A DNA stretch of 39,226 bases from Pseudomonadota bacterium (GTDB lineage: Bacteria > Pseudomonadota > Gammaproteobacteria > Burkholderiales > Rhodocyclaceae): contig CAUJIV010000023.1 in NCBI GenBank assembly GCA_963205435.1, forward strand, positions 1 to 39,226, read 5' to 3'. This document shows, piece by piece, positions 17,782-26,475 of the stretch. Positions within the stretch are counted from its first letter, which is position 1; every line of letters begins with the position of its first letter. A program made the translations under genes and the position numbers. A model generated the notes under the pieces. It had not been told where the DNA came from. It was given only the letters and a program-made list of their open reading frames with translations, and searched no databases.

Positions 17782-18510
17782 TCAGCCCTCGGCGATGGCC
17801 GCCGTCGAATAGACTTCCTGCACGTCGTCGAGCGCTTCGAGAGCGTCGAGCAGGCGCTGCATCCTGGCGCCGTCCTCGCCGGACAGCTCGGTTTCGTTCT
17901 CCGGCTTGTAGGTGACGTCGGCGAGCTCGGCCTTGAGCCCGGCCTTGTCCAGCGCGGCGCCGACGGCATGGAAGTCGGCGGGGGCGCAGACCACCTCGAT
18001 GCTGCCGTCCTCGCTGGCAATGACGTCCTCGGCGCCCGCCTCGAGGGCCGCCTCCATCACCTTCTCCTCGCTGGCGCCCGGGGCGAAGACGAACTGGCCG
18101 CAGTGCTTGAACTGGAAGGCCACCGAGCCGGCCGTGCCCAGGTTGCCGCCGTGCTTGGTGAAGGCGTGGCGCACGTCGGCGACGGTGCGTGTCTTGTTGT
18201 CGGTGAGGCAGTCGACCATCACCGCCGCGCCGCCGATGCCGTAGCCCTCGTAGCGGATCTCCTCGTAGCTGGCGCCTTCGAGCTGGCCGGTGCCGCGCTT
18301 GATGGCGTTCTCGATGTTGTCCTTGGGCAGGCTGTGCGTCTTCGCCTTCTCGATGGCCAGGCGCAGGCGCGGATTGGCATTGGGGTCGCCGCCGCCCATC
18401 TTGGCGGCGACGGTGATTTCCTTGATGAGCCTGGTGAAGATCTTGCCGCGCTTGGCATCCTGGCGGCCCTTGCGGTGCTGGATGTTGGCCCATTTGGAAT
18501 GACCGGCCAT
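17782..18510 (-). CDS. yebC: YebC/PmpR family protein
   Basis: 242 residues, starting [20 protein letters not shown], the canonical family N-terminus; three-domain proteins of this family continue with [19 protein letters not shown] and [19 protein letters not shown], both present. YebC was long annotated as a DNA-binding regulator; members have more recently been implicated in helping ribosomes through polyproline stretches. It is the first gene of the long leftward block with ruvCAB and tol-pal. The ATG at 18510 is required by the conserved start; longer in-frame sequence upstream is not homologous. Confidence 0.96.
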   Translation of the reverse strand: MAGHSKWANIQHRKGRQDAKRGKIFTRLIKEITVAAKMGGGDPNANPRLRLAIEKAKTHSLPKDNIENAIKRGTGQLEGASYEEIRYEGYGIGGAAVMVDCLTDNKTRTVADVRHAFTKHGGNLGTAGSVAFQFKHCGQFVFAPGASEEKVMEAALEAGAEDVIASEDGSIEVVCAPADFHAVGAALDKAGLKAELADVTYKPENETELSGEDGARMQRLLDALEALDDVQEVYSTAAIAEG

Positions 18511-18573
18511 GACGAACCCCTCATTGAAAATGGCGCTGATAGAATGCGATTTTACACTCTTGGGAGAGGGCGC
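18511..18573. promoter_or_regulatory. Divergent promoter region between yebC and the HerA-like gene
   Basis: Leftward, TAAAAT preceded by TG (18554-18549) is a plausible -10 for yebC and the block behind it. Rightward, TAGAAT (18540-18545) would start a transcript about 22 bases before the ATG at 18574, which has a GGGAGAGGG ribosome-binding site. The two boxes are adjacent, so the promoters may exclude each other. -35 elements are not obvious for either. Confidence 0.45.
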
Positions 18574-20091
18574 ATGGCCGAGCCGCTCGTCATCGCGAAA
18601 TCCGGCGAACTCGAACTGGCGCTGCTGCCGGCGCTGGCCAACCGCCACGGCCTCGTCACCGGCGCCACCGGCACCGGCAAGACGGTCACGCTGCAGGTGC
18701 TGGCCGAGCGCTTCTCCTCGATCGGCGTGCCGGTGTTCATGGCCGACGTCAAGGGCGACCTCTCGGGGCTCGGCGCCGCCGGCAGCATCACGCCGAAGCT
18801 GAAGGCGCGGCTCGACTCGCTCGGCCTGGCCGCGCCCGAACCGATCGCCTTTCCGGCGACGTTCTGGGATGTCTTCGGCGAGGCCGGCCATCCGGTGCGC
18901 GCCACCGTCTCCGACATGGGGCCGCTGCTGCTCGGCCGCCTGCTCAACCTCAACGACACCCAGGCCGGCGTGCTGCAGCTGGTCTTCAAGATCGCCGACG
19001 ACGATGGCCTGCTGCTGCTCGACCTGAAGGACCTGCGCGCCATGGTGCAGCATGTCGGCGACAACGCCCGGCAGTTCACCACCCGCTATGGCAACGTTTC
19101 CGCCGCCTCGATCGGCGCCATCCAGCGCAGCCTGCTGGTGCTCGAGGGGCAGGGCGGCGAGAAGTTCTTCGGCGAGCCGATGCTCGACATCGCCGACCTG
19201 ATGCAGACCGACGCCGGCGGCCGCGGCATGGTGAACATCCTCGCCGCCGAGAAGCTGTACAACGCGCCGCGCCTGTATGCCACCTTCCTGCTCTGGCTGC
19301 TGGCCGAGCTGTTCGAGCGCCTGCCCGAGGTCGGCGACCTGGAGAAGCCGAAGCTGGTGTTCTTCTTCGACGAAGCCCACCTGCTCTTCAGCGAGGCGCC
19401 GCCGGCGCTGCTGGAGAAGGTCGAGCAGGTGGTGCGGCTGATCCGCTCCAAGGGCGTCGGCGTGTATTTCTGCACGCAGAACCCGCTCGACGTGCCGGAG
19501 ACGGTGCTCGGCCAGCTCGGCAACCGCGTGCAGCACGCCCTGCGCGCCTTCACGCCGCGCGACCAGAAGGCGGTGAAGACGGCGGCGCAGACCCTGCGGC
19601 AGAACCCGAAGATCGACACCGAGTCGGCGATCACCGAGATGGGCGTCGGCGAGGCGCTGGTCTCCCTGCTCGACGAGAAGGGGCGGCCCAATGTCGTCGA
19701 GCGCGCCTTCGTCCTGCCGCCGGCCTCGCGCATCGGGCCGCTGACGGCGGACGAGCGCGCCGCGCTCATCCGCCGCTCCCTGGTCTTCGGCCATTACGAG
19801 CAGGCGGTGGACCGCGAGTCGGCTTACGAGAAGCTGAAGGCGCGCGCGGCCGAGGCGCCGGACGCCGAGGCGCCGGCGCCGGCCAGGGGCCGGCAGCCGC
19901 AGGAGCCGCCGCGGCAGCCAGGCGGCATCCTCGACGGCCTCGGCGAGATTTTCGGCGGCGGCCCGCGCGGCACGCGCCAGACCGCGGCGGAGGCGGCGGT
20001 GAAGAGCGCTGCCCGCAGCATCGGCTCGGAACTCGGCCGCCAGGTCCTGCGCGGCGTGCTCGGCTCGATACTCGGCGGCAAGAAGCGCTGA
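18574..20091 (+). CDS. HerA-like helicase-domain ATPase (DUF853 family, YjgR-like)
   Basis: 505 residues. Walker A GATGTGKT lies at residues 30-37 and Walker B is in [16 protein letters not shown], with [22 protein letters not shown] matching the family's C-terminal ATPase core. After about residue 420 comes a Pro/Ala-rich low-complexity linker ([20 protein letters not shown]) and a glycine-rich tail ending [11 protein letters not shown]. HerA relatives translocate DNA in archaeal end resection, but the role of this bacterial family is not established. ATG 18574 is preferred over the in-frame ATG 18544 because of the GGGAGAGGG sequence 4 bp before it. It shares 1 bp with the next gene. Confidence 0.9.
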   Translation: MAEPLVIAKSGELELALLPALANRHGLVTGATGTGKTVTLQVLAERFSSIGVPVFMADVKGDLSGLGAAGSITPKLKARLDSLGLAAPEPIAFPATFWDVFGEAGHPVRATVSDMGPLLLGRLLNLNDTQAGVLQLVFKIADDDGLLLLDLKDLRAMVQHVGDNARQFTTRYGNVSAASIGAIQRSLLVLEGQGGEKFFGEPMLDIADLMQTDAGGRGMVNILAAEKLYNAPRLYATFLLWLLAELFERLPEVGDLEKPKLVFFFDEAHLLFSEAPPALLEKVEQVVRLIRSKGVGVYFCTQNPLDVPETVLGQLGNRVQHALRAFTPRDQKAVKTAAQTLRQNPKIDTESAITEMGVGEALVSLLDEKGRPNVVERAFVLPPASRIGPLTADERAALIRRSLVFGHYEQAVDRESAYEKLKARAAEAPDAEAPAPARGRQPQEPPRQPGGILDGLGEIFGGGPRGTRQTAAEAAVKSAARSIGSELGRQVLRGVLGSILGGKKR

Positions 20092-20972
20092 TGGCCGATG
20101 CGCGCACCGCCGGCCTGTGGCTGGCGGTGCTCTCGGCCGTCGCCTTTTCGTTCAAGGCGATCTTCGTCAAGCTCGGCCTCGCCCATGGCGCCGATGCCGT
20201 GACGCTGCTGGCGCTGCGCATGGGCTTCGCCCTGCCGGTGTTCCTTGCCATGGCCTGGCGCAGCGGCGCCGCCGGGCTGACGCGCCGCGACTGGCTGTGG
20301 CTGGCCGCGCTGGGTCTCGCGGGCTACTATCTCTCCAGCCTGTTCGACTTCCTCGGCCTGCAATACATCAGCGCCGGTCTTGAGCGGCTGATCCTGTTCA
20401 CCTATCCGACTCTGGTGCTGCTGTTCTCGGCGCTGTTCCTCGGCCAGAGAATCCGTCCGGCGGCGTGGGGCGCGCTGGCGCTGTGCTATGCCGGCATCGG
20501 CCTCGCCGTCTCGCACGACCTGGCTTTCGCCGGCGCGTCGCGCGATTTGGTTGCCGGCAGCCTGTGGGTCTTCGCCAGCGCGGTGAGCTACGCGCTGTTC
20601 TGGATGGGCTCGGGCCATGTCGTCGCGCGTGTCGGCGCGATGCGCCTGTCGGCCTACGCCTCGATCTTCGCCTGCCTGTTCGTGCTCGGCCATTTCGCGG
20701 CGACGCGCCCGCTCGCCGCGCTGGCGGTGCCGCCGCGCGCCTGTCTCGATGCGCTGGCGCTGGCCCTGGTGTCCACCGTGCTGCCGATCTGGCTGCAGGC
20801 CGAGGCGCTGCGCCGCATCGGCGCGCCGACCGCGGCGCTGGTCGGCACTCTCGGGCCGGTGGTGACGATCTTTCTCGGCTGGTGGATTCTCGGCGAGGCG
20901 GTTTCGGCGCGCCAGCTGGCCGGCGCAACGCTGGTGATCGCCGGCGTGCTGCTGGCGGGCGCGCGCAAATAG
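20091..20972 (+). CDS. EamA family (drug/metabolite) transporter
   Basis: 293 residues with about ten hydrophobic helices arranged as two EamA repeats (roughly 10-140 and 150-290). Typical features are the [20 protein letters not shown] opening of repeat 1, [20 protein letters not shown] at its end, and [20 protein letters not shown] in the last helices. Members export or import small metabolites such as amino acids; substrate is not predictable. The start codon overlaps the stop of the HerA-like gene (TGATG), so they are probably coupled. It converges on metF across 61 bp, where a short hairpin (GCCTC/GAGGC) without a T run is the only visible structure. Confidence 0.9.
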   Translation: MADARTAGLWLAVLSAVAFSFKAIFVKLGLAHGADAVTLLALRMGFALPVFLAMAWRSGAAGLTRRDWLWLAALGLAGYYLSSLFDFLGLQYISAGLERLILFTYPTLVLLFSALFLGQRIRPAAWGALALCYAGIGLAVSHDLAFAGASRDLVAGSLWVFASAVSYALFWMGSGHVVARVGAMRLSAYASIFACLFVLGHFAATRPLAALAVPPRACLDALALALVSTVLPIWLQAEALRRIGAPTAALVGTLGPVVTIFLGWWILGEAVSARQLAGATLVIAGVLLAGARK

Positions 20973-21033
20973 CACCGGTCCGCGACGCAATCCCCGCGCT
21001 GCCTGCCTCGGGCGAGGCGCCGCGGCCGCTGCG

Positions 21034-21867
21034 CTACAGCCCGAGGCGCTGGCAGATTGTCGTCGTCAGGCCGGCCTGGTTGAGCGTGTAGAAGTGCAGC
21101 CCGGGCGCGCCCTCGTCGAGCAGGCGCTGGCACAGCGTCGTCACCACATCGAGGCCGAAGGCGCGCGCGGCGGCGGCATCGTCGCCGAAGCCCTCGAACT
21201 TGCGCCGCATCCAGCGCGGGATCTCCGCCCCGCAGGCGTCCGAGAAGCGGGCGATCTTGGCGAAATTGGCGATCGGCATGATGCCCGGCACGATCGGCAC
21301 GCCGACGCCGAGCGAGCGCGCCGCCTCGACGAAGTGGGCGTAGGCGTCGGCATTGTAGAAATACTGGGTGATGGCCGAGTCGGCGCCGGCGTCGATCTTG
21401 CGCCTGAAGTTGGCGAGGTCGTCCGCCGCGCTGCGCGCCTGCGGATGGTATTCGGGGTAGGCCGCCACCTCGATGCGGAACCAGCCGCCGGTTTCGGCGC
21501 GGATGAATTCGACCAGCTCGCTGGCATAGCGGAATTCGCCGGGGTCGGCCATGCCGGAGGGCAGGTCGCCGCGCAAGGCGACGAGGCGGCGGATGCCTGC
21601 CTCGCGGTAGCGCGCCAGGATGGCGCGCACATTCTCCCGCGTCGCGCCGATGCAGGACAGGTGCGGCGCCGCCGGCAGGTTCTCCGCCTGCATCTCCAGT
21701 ACCGTCTCCAGCGTGCGTTCGCGCGTCGAGCCGCCGGCGCCGAAGGTGCAGGAGAAGAAGGCCGGCTTGAGCTGGGCGAGCTGGCGTCGCGTGGCGCGCA
21801 GCCTTTCCGCGCCCTCGGCAGTTTGCGGCGGGAAGAACTCGAAGGAGATCTCGGGTTTCGTGTTCAT
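21034..21867 (-). CDS. metF: Methylenetetrahydrofolate reductase
   Basis: 277 residues, the usual bacterial MetF length. This FAD-dependent TIM-barrel enzyme reduces 5,10-methylene-THF to 5-methyl-THF, supplying methyl groups for methionine synthesis. FEFFPPQT near the start, FSCTFGAGGSTRERT, HLSCIGATRE, ALRGDLPSG and ITQYFYNADAY are recognisable. ATG 21867 overlaps the stop of the PIN-toxin gene by 4 bp. In related genomes metF lies closer behind ahcY; here a toxin-antitoxin pair is between them, and I see no other promoter for metF. Confidence 0.97.
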   Translation of the reverse strand: MNTKPEISFEFFPPQTAEGAERLRATRRQLAQLKPAFFSCTFGAGGSTRERTLETVLEMQAENLPAAPHLSCIGATRENVRAILARYREAGIRRLVALRGDLPSGMADPGEFRYASELVEFIRAETGGWFRIEVAAYPEYHPQARSAADDLANFRRKIDAGADSAITQYFYNADAYAHFVEAARSLGVGVPIVPGIMPIANFAKIARFSDACGAEIPRWMRRKFEGFGDDAAAARAFGLDVVTTLCQRLLDEGAPGLHFYTLNQAGLTTTICQRLGL

Positions 21868-22295
21868 TCGAGCGAAGGCAGGTGACGCTGCGCGGCTTCA
21901 CCCAGGCGCCGGTCAAGAGTGGCGAGCGGCGCCTTGAGTTCGGCTGCCAGCCAAAGATAGGCGGCGTCGTAGGTGGAGAGGTCATAGCGCAGCGCCAGGG
22001 CGACTTGTCCCGCAAGATCGACCGGTCTCTGCTGCAGCGACAGCGCGGAGTAGTCGGTGAGCGCGCAGTCTGTCACCTCGGCCAGACCCTGGCGTGATTT
22101 CTTCAGGGCCACGCTGGCGATCTCGAAATCCAGCAGATGCGGGGCGAACAGCTCGCAGCCGGCCATTCGCGCGAGCGCCTCGTCGCGTTCGGGTTCGTCG
22201 AACAGCACCGCCGCCAGCAGGCTGCAGTCGACCACCAGTGGCTGGCGCAACCGGTAAGCTGCGGGCGGTTCGGCGACAAATACCGAAGGCCTCAT
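21864..22295 (-). CDS. vapC: PIN-domain toxin (VapC/FitB-type ribonuclease)
   Basis: 143 residues. The PIN domain begins at about residue 20 (PLVVDCSLLAAVLFDEPERD) and the expected acidic residues are in VVDCS, LLDFEIASVALKK, STYDAAYLWLA and LATLDRRL. These chelate the metal used for RNA cleavage. The 20-residue N-terminal extension is longer than usual, but ATG 22295 overlaps the antitoxin stop (ATGA), which supports it; an internal GTG before VVDCS is the alternative. It pairs with the upstream ribbon-helix-helix gene. Unusually its own stop overlaps the metF start, so ribosomes finishing the toxin could start metF. Confidence 0.9.
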   Translation of the reverse strand: MRPSVFVAEPPAAYRLRQPLVVDCSLLAAVLFDEPERDEALARMAGCELFAPHLLDFEIASVALKKSRQGLAEVTDCALTDYSALSLQQRPVDLAGQVALALRYDLSTYDAAYLWLAAELKAPLATLDRRLGEAAQRHLPSLE

Positions 22296-22564
22296 CGCGC
22301 ATCCCGCTCGGCGCGGATGATGTCAACCGCCAGCGGTCCGCTCTTGAAGGGCTTCGGCCAGCGCGCGCGATGCTCCGCGGCGATCTGCTCGATGGTCTTG
22401 CCGGCCGCGACGGCCGGAGCTCCCGTGCCGCTTCGCTCCTCGCTGGCCGCCTGCGTGATGAGCGCCATCAACTCGCCTTGCAGCGAACGGTGATTGCGCG
22501 CCGCTCGCCGATGAAGGGCGGCAAGCAAGGGTTCCGGGATATCCTTGATCGACAGGCTGGGCAT
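22292..22564 (-). CDS. Ribbon-helix-helix antitoxin (VapB/FitA-type)
   Basis: 90 residues. The N-terminal ribbon-helix-helix (MPSLSIKDIPEPLLAALHRR, then NHRSLQGELMALI) is like FitA antitoxins that bind DNA as dimers. The C-terminal half, with EQIAAEHRARWP and the basic end, would wrap around the PIN toxin. It has a strong ribosome-binding site (GGAGGAGG), a consensus-like promoter, and a twin-palindrome operator 20-50 bp upstream, as expected for autoregulation. Its stop overlaps the toxin start by 4 bp. Confidence 0.9.
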   Translation of the reverse strand: MPSLSIKDIPEPLLAALHRRAARNHRSLQGELMALITQAASEERSGTGAPAVAAGKTIEQIAAEHRARWPKPFKSGPLAVDIIRAERDAR

Positions 22565-22582
22565 GGCAGCCTCCTCCAGAAT

Positions 22583-22610
22583 GAAACCATTATGGTTCCA
22601 TTATGGTTTC
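22583..22610. promoter_or_regulatory. Twin-palindrome operator of the toxin-antitoxin pair
   Basis: Two identical CCATTATGG palindromes (22587-22595 and 22598-22606) are centred 11 bp apart, one DNA turn, and the whole is framed by GAAACCAT and ATGGTTTC. The upstream copy covers the predicted -10 box. This layout fits two antitoxin dimers bound side by side on one face. Confidence 0.85.
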
Positions 22611-22628
22611 ACCTTGACGCGGCGTCAA
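22600..22628 (-). promoter_or_regulatory. Promoter of the toxin-antitoxin pair, -35 in the ahcY stop
   Basis: On the minus strand, TTGACG (22628-22623) and CATAAT (22605-22600) are spaced by exactly 17 bp. The TGA in TTGACG is the ahcY stop codon. The -10 lies inside the operator, so bound antitoxin would block polymerase. Confidence 0.82.
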
Positions 22629-24055
22629 TAGCGGTAGTGCTCCGGCTTGTACGGGCCTTCCTTGGCCAGGCCGAGGTAGGCGGCCTGCTCGTCGGTCAGC
22701 TCGGTCAGATGCGCGCCGATCTTCTTCAGGTGCAGGCGCGCCACCTTCTCGTCGAGATGCTTCGGCAGCACGTAGACCTTCTTCTCGTAATTGGCGCCGC
22801 GCGTGAACAGCTCGATCTGCGCCAGCACCTGGTTGGTGAAGGAGTTGCTCATGACGAAGCTCGGGTGGCCGGTGGCGCAACCAAGGTTCACCAGGCGGCC
22901 CTCGGCCAGTACGATGAGGCGCTTGCCGTCCGGGAAGACGACGTGGTCGACCTGCGGCTTGATGTTCTCCCAGCGGTACTGGCGCAGGCTGGCGATGTCG
23001 ATCTCGGAGTCGAAGTGGCCGATATTGCAGACGATGGCGTTGTTCTTCATCGCCCGCAGGTGCTCGTGCGCGATGACGCGCAGGTTGCCGGTGGCGGTGA
23101 CGAAGATGTCGGCCTGCGCCGCCGCTTCCCCCATGGTGACGACGCGGTAGCCTTCCATCGCCGCCTGCAGCGCGCAGATCGGGTCGATCTCGGTCACCCA
23201 GACGGTGGCGCCCAGCCCGCGCAGGCTTTGCGCGCAGCCCTTGCCGACGTCGCCGTAGCCGGCCACCACGGCGACCTTGCCGGCGACCATCACGTCGGTG
23301 GCGCGCTTGATGCCGTCGACCAGCGACTCGCGGCAGCCGTAGAGGTTGTCGAACTTCGACTTGGTCACCGAGTCGTTTACGTTGATCGCCGGGAAGGGCA
23401 GGCTGCCCTCGGCGGCCATCTGGTAGAGGCGCTTGACGCCGGTAGTGGTCTCCTCGGTCACGCCCTGGATGCCGGCGAGCTGCTTCGAGTACCAGCCGGG
23501 GTGCTTGGCGAGGCGCTGCTTGATCGAGGCGAACAGCGCCGCCTCCTCCTCGTTGGTCGGCTGGGCGATCACCGAAGGGTTCTGCTCGGCCCTGGCGCCG
23601 AGGATCAGCAGCAGCGTGGCGTCGCCGCCGTCGTCGAGGATCATGTTGGCGCCCTTGCCCGCCGTCTCGTGGCCGGGCCACTCGAAGATGCGGTGGGTAT
23701 AGTCCCAGTACTCTTCCAGCGACTCGCCCTTCCAGGCGAACACCGGCGTGCCGGTGGCGGCGATGGCGGCGGCGGCGTGGTCCTGCGTCGAGAAGATGTT
23801 GCAGGAGGCCCAGCGTACCTCGGCGCCGAGCGCCTTCAGGGTCTCGATCAGCACCGCCGTCTGGATGGTCATGTGCAGGCTGCCGGTGATGCGCGCGCCG
23901 CGCAGCGGCTGGGTGGCGGCGAACTCCTCGCGCACGGCCATCAGGCCGGGCATCTCGGTTTCGGCGATGGCGATTTCCTTGCGGCCCCAGTCGGCCAGAT
24001 TGATGTCGGCGACCTTGTAGTCGGCGAAGCCGGAGGGTTGGATAACAGCGTTCAT
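22625..24055 (-). CDS. ahcY: Adenosylhomocysteinase
   Basis: 476 residues. It hydrolyses S-adenosylhomocysteine to adenosine and homocysteine using bound NAD. The Rossmann motif [15 protein letters not shown] is present, as are the substrate residues in [17 protein letters not shown] and [15 protein letters not shown], and the C-terminal Lys-Tyr end ([10 protein letters not shown]) that binds NAD of the neighbouring subunit. ATG 24055 is chosen for the conserved ADYKVADI start and the GAGGAG site before it; upstream in-frame sequence (from GTG 24115) lies within the leader. It is controlled by an SAH riboswitch in its 5' leader and followed by the toxin-antitoxin pair. Confidence 0.97.
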   Translation of the reverse strand: MNAVIQPSGFADYKVADINLADWGRKEIAIAETEMPGLMAVREEFAATQPLRGARITGSLHMTIQTAVLIETLKALGAEVRWASCNIFSTQDHAAAAIAATGTPVFAWKGESLEEYWDYTHRIFEWPGHETAGKGANMILDDGGDATLLLILGARAEQNPSVIAQPTNEEEAALFASIKQRLAKHPGWYSKQLAGIQGVTEETTTGVKRLYQMAAEGSLPFPAINVNDSVTKSKFDNLYGCRESLVDGIKRATDVMVAGKVAVVAGYGDVGKGCAQSLRGLGATVWVTEIDPICALQAAMEGYRVVTMGEAAAQADIFVTATGNLRVIAHEHLRAMKNNAIVCNIGHFDSEIDIASLRQYRWENIKPQVDHVVFPDGKRLIVLAEGRLVNLGCATGHPSFVMSNSFTNQVLAQIELFTRGANYEKKVYVLPKHLDEKVARLHLKKIGAHLTELTDEQAAYLGLAKEGPYKPEHYRY

Positions 24056-24126
24056 GCTTGGCTCCTCGTCAAAGCAGCCGGGGGAGAGCGGGGAGGCGGG
24101 GAAGGGGCTTCGCACTCACCTGCCAT
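24052..24126 (-). CDS. Possible 24-codon upstream open reading frame overlapping ahcY
   Basis: In the ahcY leader, after the riboswitch hairpin, an ATG at 24126 opens 24 codons ([20 protein letters not shown] and four more) whose TGA overlaps the ahcY ATG as ATGA. Three consecutive Pro codons and two further PP pairs are present. The upstream ribosome-binding site is weak (GGGCACGG). In G+C-rich DNA such frames can arise by chance, so this is only a candidate leader peptide. Confidence 0.3.
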   Translation of the reverse strand: MAGECEAPSPPPRSPPAALTRSQA

Positions 24127-24149
24127 CCGTGCCCGGCACGGGTTGAGGT

Positions 24150-24215
24150 GAGCGCCGTTTGAAGATTGTCCGAGCCTGGGGGCCGACTGAAGCGACGCCT
24201 CGCAGCGCTCCTCGG
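24150..24215 (-). promoter_or_regulatory. SAH riboswitch of ahcY
   Basis: On the minus strand, P1 is CCGAG (24215-24211) with CUCGG (24174-24170). The long-range helix is GAGCGC (24210-24205) with GCGCUC (24155-24150). A small hairpin GCGA/UCGC (24203-24192) lies between. The core GAGGAGCGCUGCGAGG, CCCAGGCUCGG and AAACGGCGCUCACC match the SAH riboswitch known in front of ahcY in Proteobacteria, which raises expression when S-adenosylhomocysteine accumulates. A 6-bp hairpin CCGUGC/GCACGG follows (24141-24127) and may be the expression platform. Confidence 0.93.
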
Positions 24216-24224
24216 AGGTGAGAG

Positions 24225-24230
24225 ATTATA
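24225..24230 (-). promoter_or_regulatory. -10 box of the ahcY promoter
   Basis: TATAAT lies 9 bases before the riboswitch stem, so the transcript would start right at the aptamer. It is only 31 bp behind the metK stop. No good -35 hexamer is found at 16-18 bp; an activator or an extended element may be needed. Confidence 0.7.
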
Positions 24231-24260
24231 CGACGGAAGGCGGCCGACGCCGCCTTGCCG

Positions 24261-25427
<1,167 letters not shown>

Positions 25428-25430
25428 GGC

Positions 25431-25491
25431 CCTGCTCCTCGCTGTTTGTTCCCGGTGTTGCGACGTTACCGGCCCCGGGAAGACGAGCAGG
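25431..25491 (-). promoter_or_regulatory. Shine-Dalgarno-sequestering hairpin in the metK leader
   Basis: On the minus strand, CCUGCUC (25491-25485) is the exact complement of GAGCAGG (25437-25431), which covers part of the metK ribosome-binding site GAGGAG. Nested inside, UUCCCGG (25481-25475) pairs with CCGGGAA (25455-25449). UCCCGG can instead pair with CCGGGA at 25536-25531, inside the upstream aptamer candidate, so the two states exclude each other. Confidence 0.65.
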
Positions 25492-25492
25492 T

Positions 25493-25549
25493 GACGCTTT
25501 AGCAGGATTTTTAGGCCGCCCTGCAAGTTGTCCCGGAAAACCCTGGCGG
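25493..25549 (-). promoter_or_regulatory. SAM-II-like riboswitch of metK
   Basis: The order of elements fits the SAM-II class: 5-bp P1 CCGCC/GGCGG (25549-25545 with 25519-25515 region), a 17-base loop, the invariant-looking CUUGCAG, an A-rich joint (CCUAAAAA), and GCUAAA followed by a 3' strand (AAGCGUC) that can pair back with GAC..CUU in the loop as a pseudoknot. SAM-II is best known from alphaproteobacterial methionine genes. The match rests on my reading of the consensus, and a covariance-model search with Rfam RF00521 would decide it. Confidence 0.65.
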
Positions 25550-25576
25550 GCTCTCCCTTAACTCGGCGGTGGGGAA

Positions 25577-25605
25577 ATTATAATTTTCGACCGCGAAGTG
25601 GTCAA
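25577..25605 (-). promoter_or_regulatory. Sigma-70 promoter of metK
   Basis: TTGACC (25605-25600) and TATAAT (25582-25577) are 17 bp apart on the minus strand. The predicted transcript begins near 25570, giving a leader of about 143 bases. The -10 sits in the 12-bp palindrome AAATTATAATTT, so the opposite strand has a TATAAT as well. Between the hexamers GACC and GGTC form an inverted repeat (GACCgcgaagtGGTC) that could bind a regulator. Confidence 0.85.
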
Positions 25606-25623
25606 ACTTGGTATTTTCCGCGA

Positions 25624-26475
25624 ATGCTCCTGCTCTTCCGTCTGCTCGGCGGCCTGCCGCTGCGCCTGCTGCATGCGCTTGGCGCTCTCTTCGGCTGGCT
25701 GGCCTGGTTTGCCTCACCGGACTACCGGCGCCACCTGCGGGAAAACCTCGGCCTCGCCTACCCTCCCGACGAGGCGGCCGCCATTCGTCCGGCGGCGATC
25801 GCCCACGCCGGCCGCGGCGCCCTGGAGTTGCCGCGTGTCTGGATGCGGCCGCAAGCCGAGGTGGTCAGTCTGGTCAGGCAGGTCAGCGGCTGGGAACTGG
25901 TCGAGGCGGCCTGGCGGCGCGGCGACGGCATCCTCTTCTTCACGCCGCACCTCGGCTGCTTCGAGATCACCGCGCAGTACTATGCCGCCCGCGCGCCGAT
26001 CACCGTGCTCTACCGGCCGCCAAAGCAGCGCTGGCTGCAGCCGCTGATTGAAGTCGGCCGCGGCGGCGACAAGCTCCATCTCGCCCGCGCCGACCTGTCC
26101 GGCGTGCGCCTGCTGCTGCGGGCGCTGCAGCGGCGCGAGGCGGTCGGCATGCTGCCCGACCAGGTGCCGGGTCGCGGCGAGGGCGTCTGGGCGCCGTTTT
26201 TCGGCCGCCCCGCCTACAGCATGACCCTGGCGGCGCGCCTGACCGAGACCGCGGGGACGACGGTGATCCTGGCCTGGGCCGAGCGCCTGCCCGGCGGCGC
26301 CGGCTTCCACCTGCGCCTGTCCCCGCCCGATGAGGCCTTCGCCGGCAGCGTCGCCACCCGCGCCGCGCAGCTCAACCGCGCGCTGGAGACGCTGATCTGC
26401 CGCTGCCCGCAGCAATACTTGTGGGGCTACAACCGCTACAAGGCGCCGCGTGGCGTCGGGCCGCCGCCATGCTGA
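25624..26475 (+). CDS. Lipid A biosynthesis acyltransferase, LpxL/HtrB family (first copy)
   Basis: 283 residues. N-terminal hydrophobic helix (MLLLFRLLGGLPLRLLHALG) anchors it to the inner membrane. The acyltransferase motif HX4E is HLGCFE (109-114), and the GMLPDQVPGRGEGVWAPFFG stretch matches the family. It transfers a secondary acyl chain to lipid A precursor from acyl-ACP. ATG 25624 is selected because the frame upstream is leader sequence shared with the metK promoter region. It overlaps the next acyltransferase gene by 7 bp. Acyl-chain specificity cannot be read from sequence. Confidence 0.9.
   Translation: MLLLFRLLGGLPLRLLHALGALFGWLAWFASPDYRRHLRENLGLAYPPDEAAAIRPAAIAHAGRGALELPRVWMRPQAEVVSLVRQVSGWELVEAAWRRGDGILFFTPHLGCFEITAQYYAARAPITVLYRPPKQRWLQPLIEVGRGGDKLHLARADLSGVRLLLRALQRREAVGMLPDQVPGRGEGVWAPFFGRPAYSMTLAARLTETAGTTVILAWAERLPGGAGFHLRLSPPDEAFAGSVATRAAQLNRALETLICRCPQQYLWGYNRYKAPRGVGPPPC

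Noticed and set aside
17968-18573. Upstream extension of the HerA-like gene frame
   Set aside because: The extension is antisense to yebC and lacks homology. The ATG at 18574 has a good ribosome-binding site.
20973-21033. GCCTC/GAGGC hairpin between the EamA gene and metF as a terminator
   Set aside because: The stem is 5 bp with no T run on either side; too weak to claim.
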